A DNA stretch of 64,000 nucleotides, taken from positions 6,667,001-6,731,000 of the forward strand of contig NC_019678.1 of the NCBI RefSeq assembly GCF_000316665.1, given 5' to 3'. Made by a program: the position numbers and the translations under genes. Source of the stretch: Rivularia sp. PCC 7116. GTDB taxonomy: Bacteria > Cyanobacteriota > Cyanobacteriia > Cyanobacteriales > Nostocaceae. Below are positions 1 to 9,182 of the stretch, one piece after another. The number at the start of each line of letters is the position of its first letter. Positions within the stretch are counted from its first letter, which is position 1. Under the pieces are notes generated by a model. The model saw only the letters and a list, made by a program, of their open reading frames with translations. It did not search any database and was not told the origin of the DNA.

Positions 1-940
1 CCAAGTATTTGATGGCATTGTCCCTACCTTGAGAAATATTATCGCCGTTGTAACTGTACCAAGCCCCCTTACGATTGATAACGCTGGTTTCTTCTGCTAA
101 ATCGACGATACAGCCCAAAGTAGAAATACCTTTACCGAAAATAACGTCAAATTCAGCGATTCTAAAAGGTGGTGCGACTTTATTTTTCGCAACTTTAACT
201 TTGACGCGAATACCAAATTCTTCCGTACCTTTTTTCAAGGTTTGTATGCGTCGAATATCCAAACGCACCGAGGAATAATATTTTAATGCATTACCACCCG
301 TAGTAGTTTCTGGATTACCGTAGCTTATACCAATTTTCATCCGCAATTGGTTGATAAACATGACCGTGCAGCCAGACTTACCGATATTACCAGTAATTTT
401 GCGTAATGCCTGACTCATCAATCGCGCCTGAAGACCAACGTGAGCATCACCCATATCGCCTTCAATTTCTGCACGAGGAACCAGTGCTGCTACGGAGTCA
501 ATCACTACTATATCAACAGCGGCTGAACGTACTAGTTGATCTACGATTTCTAAAGCAGCTTCTCCGGTATCTGGCTGAGAAATCAGCAAGTTTTCAATAT
601 CAACACCCAAAGCAGCCGCATAAGTCGGATCGAGAGCGTGTTCCGCGTCTACATAAGCTGCGATTCCACCTTCTTTTTGCATCTCAGCTACCGCGTGCAG
701 TGCTACGGTTGTTTTACCAGAACTTTCTGGCCCATAAATCTCAACTACCCGCCCTTTAGGTAAACCACCGCCTAATGCTAAATCTAGGGTAAGCGCGCCA
801 GTAGAAATTGTTTCTACACGCATCCTGGTTGCATCACCAAGACGCATGATTGTACCTTTCCCGAAAGTCCGCTCTATCTGGTTTAGCACCATACCGAGCG
901 CTTTTTGCTTGCCTGCATTTTCTGTGTTAGTCGCCGCCAT
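1..940 (-). CDS. recA: RecA recombinase (C-terminus beyond window edge)
   Basis: This gene encodes the DNA strand-exchange and SOS co-protease RecA. Translating the minus strand from the ATG at 940 gives [20 protein letters not shown], then the Walker A motif GPESSGKTT, the MAW-type segment around residues 85-105 ([16 protein letters not shown]), Walker B-like [14 protein letters not shown] and the L2 region ([20 protein letters not shown]). About 313 codons lie inside the window against a usual length near 355, so roughly the last 40 residues are missing. The reading frame is intact throughout. The gene stands alone, transcribed out of the window. No LexA box was recognised upstream. Confidence 0.97.
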   Translation of the reverse strand, partial: MAATNTENAGKQKALGMVLNQIERTFGKGTIMRLGDATRMRVETISTGALTLDLALGGGLPKGRVVEIYGPESSGKTTVALHAVAEMQKEGGIAAYVDAEHALDPTYAAALGVDIENLLISQPDTGEAALEIVDQLVRSAAVDIVVIDSVAALVPRAEIEGDMGDAHVGLQARLMSQALRKITGNIGKSGCTVMFINQLRMKIGISYGNPETTTGGNALKYYSSVRLDIRRIQTLKKGTEEFGIRVKVKVAKNKVAPPFRIAEFDVIFGKGISTLGCIVDLAEETSVINRKGAWYSYNGDNISQGRDNAIKYL

Positions 941-1187
941 TTGAACCTCTAAATATATGTTTGGGGAGCTTTGTTACGATAATCTTAATAGAACAGATAT
1001 ACTAACATGACATCTTAGCACTGCCGGACGCTAAATAGTTTAGCTGGGTATTCAAAGAATATTAAAATTGATATCCAAGCAGCTAAGGTTTAGGATAAGC
1101 GATTCTCGAAAAGATTAATTTTACATGTATTTACATAAACCTGGCTTCAATCTGCTTGTTGATTTTTTTATTTGTTAACGACTACTT
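941..1187. other. recA upstream intergenic region
   Basis: This AT-rich stretch of about 250 bases holds the recA promoter on the minus strand. I could not identify a clear -10/-35 pair or an SOS operator by eye, and see no gene here. Confidence 0.4.
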
Positions 1188-1342
1188 ATGCCAAATAATT
1201 ATTTGACTTAGTTAGAAGTCTTTATGACGAAGGAGTTTTGAATGAATCAACTGCGATAAAAGCTCGAAAGGCACTAAAGCAATACATTTATGACTTGCGT
1301 GTGTATTATAGTACTCGTTGCAGGCGTTTATTGCGATTGTGA
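1188..1342 (+). pseudogene. Small gene remnant with a probable 1-base frameshift
   Basis: An ATG at 1188 opens MPNNYL and stops at once. Shifting the frame by one base at about 1202 opens a run to the TGA at 1340-1342 that reads FDLVRSLYDEGVLNESTAIK and ends DLRVYYSTRCRRLLRL. The shifted frame has 47 open codons and looks like protein: mixed charge, alternating helix-like pattern and a basic end. It has no start codon of its own. I infer a roughly 51-residue cyanobacterial protein broken by a one-base deletion near codon 6. I do not recognise the family. A chance open frame is the alternative. Confidence 0.35.
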
Positions 1343-1440
1343 AGGTTGAATAAAATCTTTAATTAAGATTGTATTCTGAATTATATAACTAAGGGAATAT
1401 TAATTTAATTATCAATATTGATTATCCTGCATAATCCAAA

Positions 1441-2007
1441 CTATATAGAGGCCCCTGTATTTGAGAGCAATGCAATAATATTTTCTTTCACGACTTCTGA
1501 GGATTGGTCGCCGTTGATGGTCAAAAGACGATGACGACGGTCATAGTATTCCAGTATGGGAATTGTGCGATCGTAGAAAAGTTCAACACGACGGTGGACG
1601 ATTTCCGGACGGTCATCCGGTTGCGAACGTCCTAAAGAACGGTTTACCATCACAGTCTCGGGAACTTGTAGATATATTGCCCAATTTAACTTTTGCTCTA
1701 ATTCATCTAGCAAAAAGTCGAGTTCTTCTGCTTGAAAAGCAGTACGAGGATAGCCTTCAAGCACCCAACCATGATTAAGCTTAGGCAGTCGTAAGTGGTT
1801 ACGGATTAAATCAATCATTAATTCGTCAGGAACTAGTTCCCCCGTAGCGACTGCGTGCTGGGCATTTTGACCTAATTCATCTAGTTTTGATATTGCTTGT
1901 CTTAAAATTTCCCCTGTGGAGATTATAGGTATATCAAAGTGTTTGCTTAGGTTTTGTGCTTGAGTACTTTTACCCGAGCCGGAACCTCCTAAAATGATAA
2001 ATCTCAT
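1441..2007 (-). CDS. adk: Adenylate kinase family protein (paralogue)
   Basis: The product belongs to the nucleoside monophosphate kinase family, which moves phosphate between ATP and AMP. At the N-terminus is MRFIILGGSGSGKSTQAQNL, a P-loop reading GSGSGKST instead of the usual GxPGSGKGT of classic Adk. It is followed by the NMP-binding ISTGEILR, the GYPRTAFQAEELD segment and a LID region with RSQPDDRPEIVHRR, ending at about 188 residues. The start at 2007 is chosen over an upstream in-frame ATG at 2031 because AAAGGAG lies 11 bases before it and the family begins at MRFII. Cyanobacteria usually keep their main adk in the ribosomal protein operon, so this is probably a second copy. The exact nucleotide preference is not certain. 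Confidence 0.85.
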   Translation of the reverse strand: MRFIILGGSGSGKSTQAQNLSKHFDIPIISTGEILRQAISKLDELGQNAQHAVATGELVPDELMIDLIRNHLRLPKLNHGWVLEGYPRTAFQAEELDFLLDELEQKLNWAIYLQVPETVMVNRSLGRSQPDDRPEIVHRRVELFYDRTIPILEYYDRRHRLLTINGDQSSEVVKENIIALLSNTGASI

Positions 2008-2384
2008 AATACAATCAACTCCTTTAAACATTAGGAAAATTACTACATCTGAAATCTTCTTCTGTTATGTTATGAGTGCTACAGAAGAAACGGGTATTGA
2101 GAAATTTAGGATTTTCAATAAATCGCGACTAGTTTTCAAGCATGAATGAGAAATTTAACTACAGTATAAGAGAGGTTTTTATTTTTACCGAATTATGAAT
2201 TTATGGCAATATAAATAGAAATTTTAATAGCTATTGACTTAAGTACGAACGTAGTGGTTGACTAGGAATGCACCTAGCTTTTCATTAATACATAATTCTC
2301 AAGAGTGAACTTAATTTACGACTAAGTTTACTGAAATAGGTATCAGCAAAAATACTGACTCACTGTGTTTTTTTACATTAATTT
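2008..2384. other. Divergent promoter region, adk paralogue / CobO-like gene
   Basis: About 375 AT-rich bases separate two divergently transcribed genes. The region must carry both promoters. I see no gene, hairpin or repeat in it. Confidence 0.35.
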
Positions 2385-2921
2385 ATGGTTGCTCAGTTAG
2401 AAACTTCAAGTGTAAATTCGACCGTTAGTTTATCACATACGCTTAAAGGATTAGTACAGGTTTTTACTAGTTCTCACCGTAGTTTTTTTACCAGTGTGAT
2501 GGCGCAAGCACTGAGAATCGCCGGTCAAGGTACGCCAGTTTTGATAGTCCAGTTCCTTAAAGGTGGTATTCGTCAGGGACATAAGAATCCCGTTGTGCTT
2601 GGGCAAAATTTGGATTGGATTCGCTGTGACTTGCCACGTTGTATCGATACACCGCAATTGGATGACGCTGAAGCCGAAGCATTGCATTTATTATGGGAAC
2701 ATACACAGAGTGTAGTGAATGAAGGTAAGTATTCTCTGGTTGTATTAGACGAATTAAGTTTAGCAATGAATTTTGGTTTAATAGGAGAAACAGAAGTTAT
2801 AGAATTTCTCTCCGAGCGTCCTCAGAATGTTGACATTATTCTTACGGGAGCGGAGATGCCTCAAAGGATTTTGGATTTAGCAGACGAAATTACAGAGATT
2901 CGTCGTCCGAATCGATTGTAA
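2385..2921 (+). CDS. CobO/BtuR-like P-loop-fold protein with degenerate P-loop
   Basis: The 178-residue product matches the ATP:corrinoid adenosyltransferase fold (CobO/BtuR/CobP). The VQFLKGG strand follows the first helix, VVLDELSLAMNFGLI is the Walker B region, and DIILTGAEMPQRILDLADEI is the typical C-terminal motif. The place of the nucleotide-binding loop, normally GxGKGKTT before ALGLALRA, is filled here by TSSHRSFFTSVMAQALRIAG. No Gly-Lys-Thr remains. I infer that it has lost or changed ATP binding and may not be a working adenosyltransferase. The gene stands alone on the plus strand; no cobalamin gene is next to it. Confidence 0.7.
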   Translation: MVAQLETSSVNSTVSLSHTLKGLVQVFTSSHRSFFTSVMAQALRIAGQGTPVLIVQFLKGGIRQGHKNPVVLGQNLDWIRCDLPRCIDTPQLDDAEAEALHLLWEHTQSVVNEGKYSLVVLDELSLAMNFGLIGETEVIEFLSERPQNVDIILTGAEMPQRILDLADEITEIRRPNRL

Positions 2922-3077
2922 AAGAAGATGGAGAGTTGAGTAGGCGGGGAGTCAAGAGAAGAGGATGGGATTTAAAGTAAAATAATTCATTAATAACTGC
3001 TAAGTTCTAACTTTTAACTGATAATCCCTAACTCCCGTCTTCTTAACCTTAAACCTTTGAACTTTAATTATTAGTCC

Positions 3078-3677
3078 GTGATTAAAAACGATATTTGGAT
3101 TTCTAAAATGGCTCAAAAGGGTATGATTAAACCTTTTGAAGCCAGTTTAATTAGGGAGATTAAATCCGATGAAGATAAATTAGCGCATCGCGTGATTAGT
3201 TATGGTTTGTCTTCTTACGGCTACGATATCCGCCTTTCTCCTACAGAATTTCGCATTTTTCGACATATTCCGGGAACTGTAGTAGACCCAAAAAATTTTA
3301 AGGAAGAAAATTTAGAATCAACAGCTTTACATAGGTCAAATGCTGGTGATTACTTTATCTTACCGGCTCACTCCTACGGTTTGGGTGTGGCTTTGGAAAG
3401 ATTGGAAGTTCCAGATAATATTTCAGTAATTTGTATTGGTAAATCTACTTATGCCCGCTGTGGAATCATTGCTAATCTTACACCAGCAGAGGCGGCTTGG
3501 CGGGGTCACTTAACTTTGGAGTTTTCTAATTCTTCAAGTGCTGACTGTCGTATCTACGCAAATGAAGGTGTAGTGCAGTTGTTGTTTTTGGAAGGCGAAC
3601 CTTGTGCAATTAGTTATGAAGCTCGTCAAGGTAAGTATCAGGATCAACCGGAAAGGGTGACGATAGCAAGAATATAA
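3078..3677 (+). CDS. dcd: dCTP deaminase
   Basis: The product deaminates dCTP to dUTP (or directly to dUMP in bifunctional forms), feeding dTMP synthesis. It is 199 residues, the normal length. The motifs are SSYGYDIRLS near residue 47, GKSTYARCGI, then NLTPAEAAWRGHLTLEFSN, whose LEF glutamate aligns with the catalytic Glu of the family. The start is a GTG at 3078 and gives the MIKNDIWI beginning seen in cyanobacterial homologues. The gene converges on thyX with 75 bases between them. Both enzymes act in making dTMP, so the pairing makes sense even though they are on opposite strands. Confidence 0.93.
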   Translation: MIKNDIWISKMAQKGMIKPFEASLIREIKSDEDKLAHRVISYGLSSYGYDIRLSPTEFRIFRHIPGTVVDPKNFKEENLESTALHRSNAGDYFILPAHSYGLGVALERLEVPDNISVICIGKSTYARCGIIANLTPAEAAWRGHLTLEFSNSSSADCRIYANEGVVQLLFLEGEPCAISYEARQGKYQDQPERVTIARI

Positions 3678-3752
3678 GTCAGTTAGCAGTTAGCAGTTAA
3701 CAGCGAACAATTAATTCATAGTATTGATTGTTTTCTGATAACTGCTTGCTGA

Positions 3753-4475
3753 TTATGGTGCTAATCTCGCTTTGCCTAAACGATGAGATTTGTACCATTC
3801 TGCTATGGCTGGAACCCAGTTTTCAAAGTGAATTAACATTAACTCACACAATTTTTGAATTTCTAATTGAGCGTCTTTTTTATTTCTCATATCTAAGAAA
3901 TGCATTAAAGAGCGTAAGTTTAAACTAACGATAAAATGTTGACGATAATCGAAGGGCATTTTTCCTCTAATATGTTCTTCAGAAATGCCGTTATCAAAAT
4001 CTATTTTGTATCGTTTAACAGCTTCCATGCACCAATCTAAATCTGCTTGTCTTTGTTCTGGTGAATAGTAATATTTTTTGCCTTGACGATTAGTGTAATA
4101 ATCTACTGGGCGCAAATAAAAAACATCTTCTAAATCTTTTTCTCCTTTTGCGACTTTAATGAATTGTTCTGAAGTGTATCTAAAAGATTGCACGTCGAAG
4201 GATACGCTAATACGATGAGTACGCGCTTGTTGCATAACGCTATGGGGAAAATAACCGCAGTTAAATACGATTTGAGGATGTTCTAAAGGACCGTAATGTC
4301 CTCTTTCCCCTGCTAACAGACGCTTAACGATAATTTCACCACATTTTGATTCTGAGGGAAATTCATCGCGTTCATCATACACAAATCTATCAGTGTAATC
4401 TTGATGCATGGCAGCATAAATTACTTGCTGCGGATTTGGTGTTTTTGTAATAACTTCTACTCTAAATCGATTCAT
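3753..4475 (-). CDS. thyX: FAD-dependent thymidylate synthase ThyX
   Basis: ThyX methylates dUMP to dTMP with methylene-tetrahydrofolate, NADPH and FAD. The 240-residue product has GHYGPLEHPQI near residue 59 and the signature QQARTHRISVSFDVQSFRYT at residues 82-101. In this signature the usual RHR triad reads THR, and the following Ser lies eight residues later rather than the classical seven; I recall this RTHR...SFDVQS form from other cyanobacteria. The C-terminal RSLMHFLDMRNKKDAQLEIQ helix, which helps bind substrate, is intact. The gene converges with dcd. Heptamer-like repeats (TTGGGCA) lie just upstream of its start. Confidence 0.95.
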   Translation of the reverse strand: MNRFRVEVITKTPNPQQVIYAAMHQDYTDRFVYDERDEFPSESKCGEIIVKRLLAGERGHYGPLEHPQIVFNCGYFPHSVMQQARTHRISVSFDVQSFRYTSEQFIKVAKGEKDLEDVFYLRPVDYYTNRQGKKYYYSPEQRQADLDWCMEAVKRYKIDFDNGISEEHIRGKMPFDYRQHFIVSLNLRSLMHFLDMRNKKDAQLEIQKLCELMLIHFENWVPAIAEWYKSHRLGKARLAP

Positions 4476-4482
4476 ATGTTAA

Positions 4483-4529
4483 ATGGGGAATTGGGCATTG
4501 GGCATTGGGCATTGGGTATGGGGTATGGG
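4483..4529. repeat. Short tandem repeat, 7-bp TTGGGCA units (STRR type)
   Basis: Upstream of thyX is a run of TTGGGCA heptamers (ATTGGGCATTGGGCATTGGG) that decays into TATGGGG units. Such 7-bp tandem repeats are a known feature of filamentous cyanobacterial intergenic DNA. Related runs occur at 15053-15158 and 23342-23391. Confidence 0.8.
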
Positions 4530-4685
4530 AAATAGTTAGGAGTTATAAGTGATTTTTTCTACCGTTTTCCCCTTTTATCCTTGTTCCTTTGGGGAAAAGT
4601 AGGGCTTGTTTTTTTAACCCTTTATCATCCATCCTTTAAAATAGCTGAAAAATAGTATTTTTTGAACCAAGGTGTAAGACAAGTT

Positions 4686-5267
4686 ATGGTTTTAACTGCT
4701 TCAACGATGTTGTCTTTGGGTACGAAGGCTCCCAATTTTCAACTACCTGATGTAGTATCTGGAGAAACTATTTCTCTTGATACATTTACGGATAAAAAAG
4801 CAATATTGGTGATGTTTATTTGTCGCCACTGTCCGTTTGTAAAGCACGTACAGCAAGAATTAGCTCAATTAGGAAAAGATTATTTACAAAGCGGTTTGGG
4901 AATTGTTGCTATTAGTTCAAATGATGTTAAAAATTATCCCGATGATGCGCCAGAGTTATTAAAAGAAATGGCAACAGAATTAGATTTTAAGTTTCCTTTG
5001 TGTTACGACGAAAGCCAGGAAACTGCAAAGATTTATACTGCTGCTTGTACTCCTGATTTCTTTCTATTTGATAGCGAGCAAAAACTTTTTTATCGCGGAC
5101 AATTAGATGATAGTCGTCCGAGCAATGGTAAGCCCGTAACCGGAAAAGATTTACGAAGTGCGATAGATGCCGTGTTGACTAGTAAATCATTAACAGAAGA
5201 GCAAAAGCCAAGTATTGGTTGCAATATTAAATGGAAACCGGGAAATGAACCAGATTATTTTGGATAG
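4686..5267 (+). CDS. Thioredoxin-like / peroxiredoxin-like family protein
   Basis: The product has a thioredoxin fold of the AhpC/TSA-like group often annotated thioredoxin family protein. After LGTKAPNFQLPDV and a strand reading AILVMFICRHCPFVKHV comes the redox motif CRHC near residue 50. The rest, including AISSNDVKNYPDDAPE, CTPDFFLFD and YRGQLDDSRP, is typical of this roughly 195-residue family. An in-frame TTG at 4662 would add eight residues; I prefer the ATG at 4686 because the conserved part begins soon after it. It has no signal peptide, so it is probably cytoplasmic and acts as a thiol reductase or peroxidase. The substrate is unknown. Confidence 0.85.
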   Translation: MVLTASTMLSLGTKAPNFQLPDVVSGETISLDTFTDKKAILVMFICRHCPFVKHVQQELAQLGKDYLQSGLGIVAISSNDVKNYPDDAPELLKEMATELDFKFPLCYDESQETAKIYTAACTPDFFLFDSEQKLFYRGQLDDSRPSNGKPVTGKDLRSAIDAVLTSKSLTEEQKPSIGCNIKWKPGNEPDYFG

Positions 5268-5300
5268 TTGATATTTGATGATCCACACCCTCCGGGTGAA

Positions 5301-5347
5301 AGTTGTTAGTTGATAGTTGTTCTACCAACCACTAAGCACTAACAACT
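5301..5347. repeat. Inverted repeat between convergent genes
   Basis: AGTTGTTAGT at 5301 pairs with ACTAACAACT at 5338. It lies between two convergent genes and could end transcription in both directions, though no long T-run follows. The same TTAGTTG words occur in other spacers of this window. Confidence 0.35.
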
Positions 5348-5359
5348 AACTATTAAAAT

Positions 5360-5875
5360 TTAATTCTGAATTTCTAAGTTGAGGATGTAATGTCCTAATT
5401 GAACTTTTCCAGCCCACAATTCGTATTCTACTCTTAGGTTTTCTGGTAGAGGATTTCCCGTCAAGCTAAGATTACGAGTAAAGTTTCTCAAGCGAATTGG
5501 CTGGTTGTTTTGTAAGGATTCGTTAGGCAACCAATAACGGCTCATGCCATAAACCCCTTTTTCCCAAAAGTGACGGTAACTTAAGTGTGGGTTGCCTTGC
5601 ATTGTCATTATGACTCTGTAAGGGGATATTTCTAACCACAAAATTCTCGGACTACTTGAAACGCGAGGATTGGTTTGCGCTGTTGTAAACAGAAGGTTTT
5701 GCGAATTTTGGGTTTTCGCTTGTTGCTCGGTTTTGATTGGGGGGGCATTCAATAATAAATGGAAGCGCTGGCTATCTTTTTGATATAAAGTAGCGGCAGT
5801 TTCTACAACAGATTGGACTGGTAAATCTGTGGAAATCAAGGATAAGCAAACAGGTTTGCGTTGGTGAGTCAGCAT
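5360..5875 (-). CDS. Conserved hypothetical protein
   Basis: This 171-residue protein is of unknown function. It has no signal peptide, membrane segment or recognised catalytic motif. The middle is rich in Gln and Asn (residues 48-68), and the C-terminal part (residues 88-171) looks like a compact beta-rich domain with SPYRVIMTMQGNPHLSYRHF and LRVEYELWAGKVQLGHYILN. The gene diverges from aroA with about 150 bases between the coding regions. The strong codon pattern and length make it a real gene, but I cannot assign a role. Confidence 0.7.
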   Translation of the reverse strand: MLTHQRKPVCLSLISTDLPVQSVVETAATLYQKDSQRFHLLLNAPPIKTEQQAKTQNSQNLLFTTAQTNPRVSSSPRILWLEISPYRVIMTMQGNPHLSYRHFWEKGVYGMSRYWLPNESLQNNQPIRLRNFTRNLSLTGNPLPENLRVEYELWAGKVQLGHYILNLEIQN

Positions 5876-6028
5876 GAGAGGGGTAGGGATGAGAAGCTAT
5901 TGGATAAATAAGTCTAATATTGGGTTTAGGTGTCCGGGTTTAGCGGTAGGATAAAGGGCGAGGAAGTTTATACATTAAGCTTTTGCTTAGATATAGCTTC
6001 CCGTACAGTCACACGCCAGTTTATCCTA

Positions 6029-7375
6029 ATGTCGGCTTCTGTTATAACCGTAGAAATAAAACAAAACCTCCCCCACAAGCTAGTTGTTCGGCGAGGGTCG
6101 TCGGGACTATCCTTGAGTGGTAGCATTCGAGTACCTGGGGACAAATCGATTTCCCACCGAGCATTGATGCTAGGGGCACTCGCTGAAGGTGAAACCCGTA
6201 TCGAAGGATTACTGTTGGGAGAAGATCCCCGCAGTACAGCTAAATGTTTCCAAGCGATGGGAGCTCTTGTTTCAGATTTGAATACAGAATTAGTACGGGT
6301 TAAGGGTATTGGTTTGGGCAATTTACTCGAACCCGTTGATGTTTTAGATGCTGGCAATTCTGGTACCACGTTGCGACTGATGTTAGGAATTTTGGCATCC
6401 CATGCGGGACGTTTTTTTTCTATTACTGGGGATAGTTCCTTGCGTTCGCGTCCTATGTCTCGTGTGGTTAAACCTCTGGAACAAATGGGAGCGCAAATTT
6501 GGGGAAGAGATAATAATTCTAAAGCACCCTTAGCGGTTCGCGGAGAAAACCTCAAACCGATTCACTACCATTCTCCCATAGCTTCCGCCCAAGTAAAATC
6601 TTGTGTTTTGCTGGCTGGTTTATCAGTTGAAGGCAAAACTACCGTTACCGAACCAGCCCTATCCCGCGACCATAGCGAACGAATGTTACAAGCATTTGGC
6701 GCAAAGTTGGATATTGATACGCAAACTAATAGCGTTAGCGTTAATGGGCCGGTAAAACTATACGGGCAAAGCGTAGTTGTACCGGGAGATATTAGTTCGG
6801 CGGCTTTTTGGTTGGTAGCTGGAGCAATTGTATCAGATTCGGAATTATTAATTGAAAATGTTGGCGTTAACCCAACTCGGACAGGTGTTTTAGAAGCTTT
6901 GGAAATGATGGGGGCTGAGATCGCGCGAGAAAACGAAAGGGAAGTTGCGGGAGAACCTGTAGCCGATTTAAGAGTACGCTCTAGCAAACTTAAAGGCTGC
7001 ACCATCGAAGGAGATATTATACCAAGATTAATTGACGAAATTCCCATTTTGGCTGTGGCAGCAGTATTTGCCGAAGGTACTACTGTAATTAAAGATGCTG
7101 CCGAACTGCGAGTTAAAGAGAGCGATCGCATTACCGTAATGGCGAATCAACTCAACTCAATGGGAGCTAGGATAACCGAATTAGATGACGGCATGGAGAT
7201 TACTGGCGGCACACCACTTACTGGTGCCGAACTTGATAGTTTTACCGACCACCGTATTGCCATGAGTTTGGCGATCGCTGCTTTGAATGCATCTGGTACC
7301 ACTACCATTAATCGTGCTGAAGCTGCGTCGGTTTCTTACCCAGATTTCTTTGAAACTATCAAAAGGATTATTTAA
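6029..7375 (+). CDS. aroA: 3-phosphoshikimate 1-carboxyvinyltransferase (EPSP synthase)
   Basis: AroA transfers enolpyruvyl from PEP to shikimate-3-phosphate in aromatic amino acid synthesis. From the ATG at 6029 the product is 448 residues. It shows [20 protein letters not shown] (the PEP/S3P-binding start), [13 protein letters not shown] (class I/II motif region), [23 protein letters not shown] and RVKESDRI. The internal [12 protein letters not shown] and SAQVKSC resemble class II enzymes. A GTG at 5930 in the same frame would add 33 residues that do not look like family sequence, so I reject it as the start. A hairpin terminator follows directly. Confidence 0.95.
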   Translation: MSASVITVEIKQNLPHKLVVRRGSSGLSLSGSIRVPGDKSISHRALMLGALAEGETRIEGLLLGEDPRSTAKCFQAMGALVSDLNTELVRVKGIGLGNLLEPVDVLDAGNSGTTLRLMLGILASHAGRFFSITGDSSLRSRPMSRVVKPLEQMGAQIWGRDNNSKAPLAVRGENLKPIHYHSPIASAQVKSCVLLAGLSVEGKTTVTEPALSRDHSERMLQAFGAKLDIDTQTNSVSVNGPVKLYGQSVVVPGDISSAAFWLVAGAIVSDSELLIENVGVNPTRTGVLEALEMMGAEIARENEREVAGEPVADLRVRSSKLKGCTIEGDIIPRLIDEIPILAVAAVFAEGTTVIKDAAELRVKESDRITVMANQLNSMGARITELDDGMEITGGTPLTGAELDSFTDHRIAMSLAIAALNASGTTTINRAEAASVSYPDFFETIKRII

Positions 7376-7384
7376 TTAAAATGT

Positions 7385-7430
7385 AATAATTCTTATCCTC
7401 TGTATTAACGCAGGGTAAGAATTATTTTGA
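7385..7430. terminator. Hairpin terminator, aroA / pstB
   Basis: AATAATTCTTATCCT at 7385-7399 pairs with AGGGTAAGAATTATT at 7412-7426, with one mismatch and a 12-base loop, followed by TTTTG. AT-rich flanks on both sides allow bidirectional use between the convergent aroA and pstB genes. Confidence 0.7.
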
Positions 7431-7533
7431 AAAAGTTTGAATGAGTTTTAAGGAATGTAAGAATTTATGTAAATAATGTTATAAATTTTTAGTTTATTTA
7501 TCAGTTTTTTTGTTAAGAGAAATGTAAATTTGA

Positions 7534-8334
7534 TTACCCTCGAATACCATTCACGTAGGCAGCAGTTAAAGAGTGCTGCGGTGCGGTAAAAATCTGCTCT
7601 ACATCACCATATTCAATTAATTGTCCTACTTCTGCTTGTACCCAAAAAAAGGCAGCGTAATCGCCAATTCTCCTAGCTTGAGCAAGGTTGTGGGTAACAA
7701 TTACCACTGTATAACGTTCTCGCAGACTGGCAATTAAATCTTCAACTACGCCACTAGAAATGGGATCGAGGGCACTACAAGGTTCATCCAAGAGTAAAAC
7801 TTCTGGTTGCACAACCAAAGCACGAGCAATACATAAACGCTGCTTCTGTCCACCAGATAAAGATAAGGCAGAAGTATGGAGTCGATCCTTTACTTCGTTC
7901 CATAGTCCGACATCCTGAAGCGTGCTTTCAATCAGCAATGCCAGTTGTTTGCGGTTTTTAATTCCATGTTCTTGTAGCGGAAATGCGAGATTTTTCCAAA
8001 TTGAGAATGGGAAAGGATTGGGCTTTTGGAAGATTGTACCAACACGCCGACGTAGTGCGATCGCATCTATTTGCTCATTAAGAATTTCTACAGAATCTAA
8101 GCGAATGCTTCCCGTCACTTTGGTATGAGGTATCAAATCAGTTAAGCGATTCAGACAACTTAAAAAACTGCTTTTGCCACAGCCAGAAGGACCTACCAGT
8201 GCAGTAATTTTACCTGCCTCAATTGCCATGGTGATATCTTTAAAAGCGGCTTTCTTGCCATAATACAAACTTAGTTGCTCAGTTTGCATTGAAGGCAAAG
8301 ATGACTGAGAATGTCGGCGTTGAAATTTATTCAT
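7534..8334 (-). CDS. pstB: Phosphate ABC transporter ATP-binding protein
   Basis: PstB is the ATPase of the high-affinity phosphate importer. It has Walker A GPSGCGKSS (residues 48-56), the signature LSGGQKQRLCIARAL, Walker B VLLLDEPCSALDP and the His-switch VIVTHNLAQARRIGD. I place the start at 8334, where ATG overlaps the pstA stop as ATGA; an in-frame upstream start at 8376 lies inside pstA and adds a poor N-terminus. The protein is 266 residues, near the usual 250-270. It is the last gene of the pstSCAB operon. No phoU follows. Confidence 0.94.
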   Translation of the reverse strand: MNKFQRRHSQSSLPSMQTEQLSLYYGKKAAFKDITMAIEAGKITALVGPSGCGKSSFLSCLNRLTDLIPHTKVTGSIRLDSVEILNEQIDAIALRRRVGTIFQKPNPFPFSIWKNLAFPLQEHGIKNRKQLALLIESTLQDVGLWNEVKDRLHTSALSLSGGQKQRLCIARALVVQPEVLLLDEPCSALDPISSGVVEDLIASLRERYTVVIVTHNLAQARRIGDYAAFFWVQAEVGQLIEYGDVEQIFTAPQHSLTAAYVNGIRG

Positions 8335-9182
8335 GAACGGGTAATTCTCCGAGTTAATAAAAACTGGGTTGTCCAAGTAGCCATACCATTCACCAACAAC
8401 AATAAAATCAACAGCACTAAAGCAGAAGCGTAGGCATTATTATCCCCCCCTGCCACATTCATTGATAAATCGAAAATGTGAATCGATAGCGATCGCCCCG
8501 AATCTAGTAATGACTCTGGCATTCGATCTACATAACCACTGGTAAAAATCAGTGCTGCTGTCTCGGCGATTGCCCGTCCAATTCCCAGCACCAAACCCAC
8601 GACTAACCCTGGTGTTGCTGCCGGTAATAGCAGTTTCCTAATGGTGGTAGTACGTGATAATCCCAAAGCGGCAGCCCCCAATCGATAATCAGCCGGAACA
8701 GCCCGAAAACCGGCTTCTGTGGAGCGAATTAGTATAGGCAAAACCATACAAGCCAAAGTCAAGCCACCAGATAAAATGGAAAAGCCTAATCCCAGCTTAA
8801 TTGAGAAAAAGGCGTTGCCAAACAAGCCAAAGACAATAGAAGGTACTCCTGCCAACACATCCAAGCTGCGGCGCACCAAGCGCCCGAACAAACTTTCACT
8901 GTTTGTAAACTCCGCTAATAGCATGGCAGTACCAACACCAAGGGGGAGAGAAACTGCCATACAAACCCCCAATATTAGACAAGTAGAAACAAGAATCGGC
9001 GCAATTCCCCCATCACGTCCTGCATTTCGAGGTTCAGTTGTCAAGAATTCCCAAGAGATTTGCCCTACACCGTGCCAAACGATATCGCTTAAAATCCAGC
9101 AAAAAATGGCGGTAACAAATAAAGCGATCGCCCAAAGAATAAGGCTAGGTAGTAGAAACTGAATTTTTGAGTTTTTATCCAT
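8331..9182 (-). CDS. pstA: Phosphate ABC transporter permease PstA
   Basis: PstA is one of the two inner-membrane permeases for phosphate. The 283-residue product has about six membrane segments, the first at residues 10-32, and the binding-protein-dependent transport motif RAVPADYRLGAAALGLSRTTTIRKLLLP that contacts PstB. IGRAIAETAALIFTSGY is typical PstA. It overlaps pstC by 8 bases and pstB by 4, which points to translational coupling. Confidence 0.94.
   Translation of the reverse strand: MDKNSKIQFLLPSLILWAIALFVTAIFCWILSDIVWHGVGQISWEFLTTEPRNAGRDGGIAPILVSTCLILGVCMAVSLPLGVGTAMLLAEFTNSESLFGRLVRRSLDVLAGVPSIVFGLFGNAFFSIKLGLGFSILSGGLTLACMVLPILIRSTEAGFRAVPADYRLGAAALGLSRTTTIRKLLLPAATPGLVVGLVLGIGRAIAETAALIFTSGYVDRMPESLLDSGRSLSIHIFDLSMNVAGGDNNAYASALVLLILLLLVNGMATWTTQFLLTRRITRS

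Noticed and set aside
4487-4525. TTGGGCA tandem units considered as a CRISPR or regulator array.
   Set aside because: Units are 7 bp without spacers, typical of STRR tracts rather than CRISPR.
5930-6028. A GTG start adding 33 residues to AroA as a possible targeting or regulatory extension.
   Set aside because: The added residues show no targeting features and do not resemble family sequence; the ATG at 6029 fits better.
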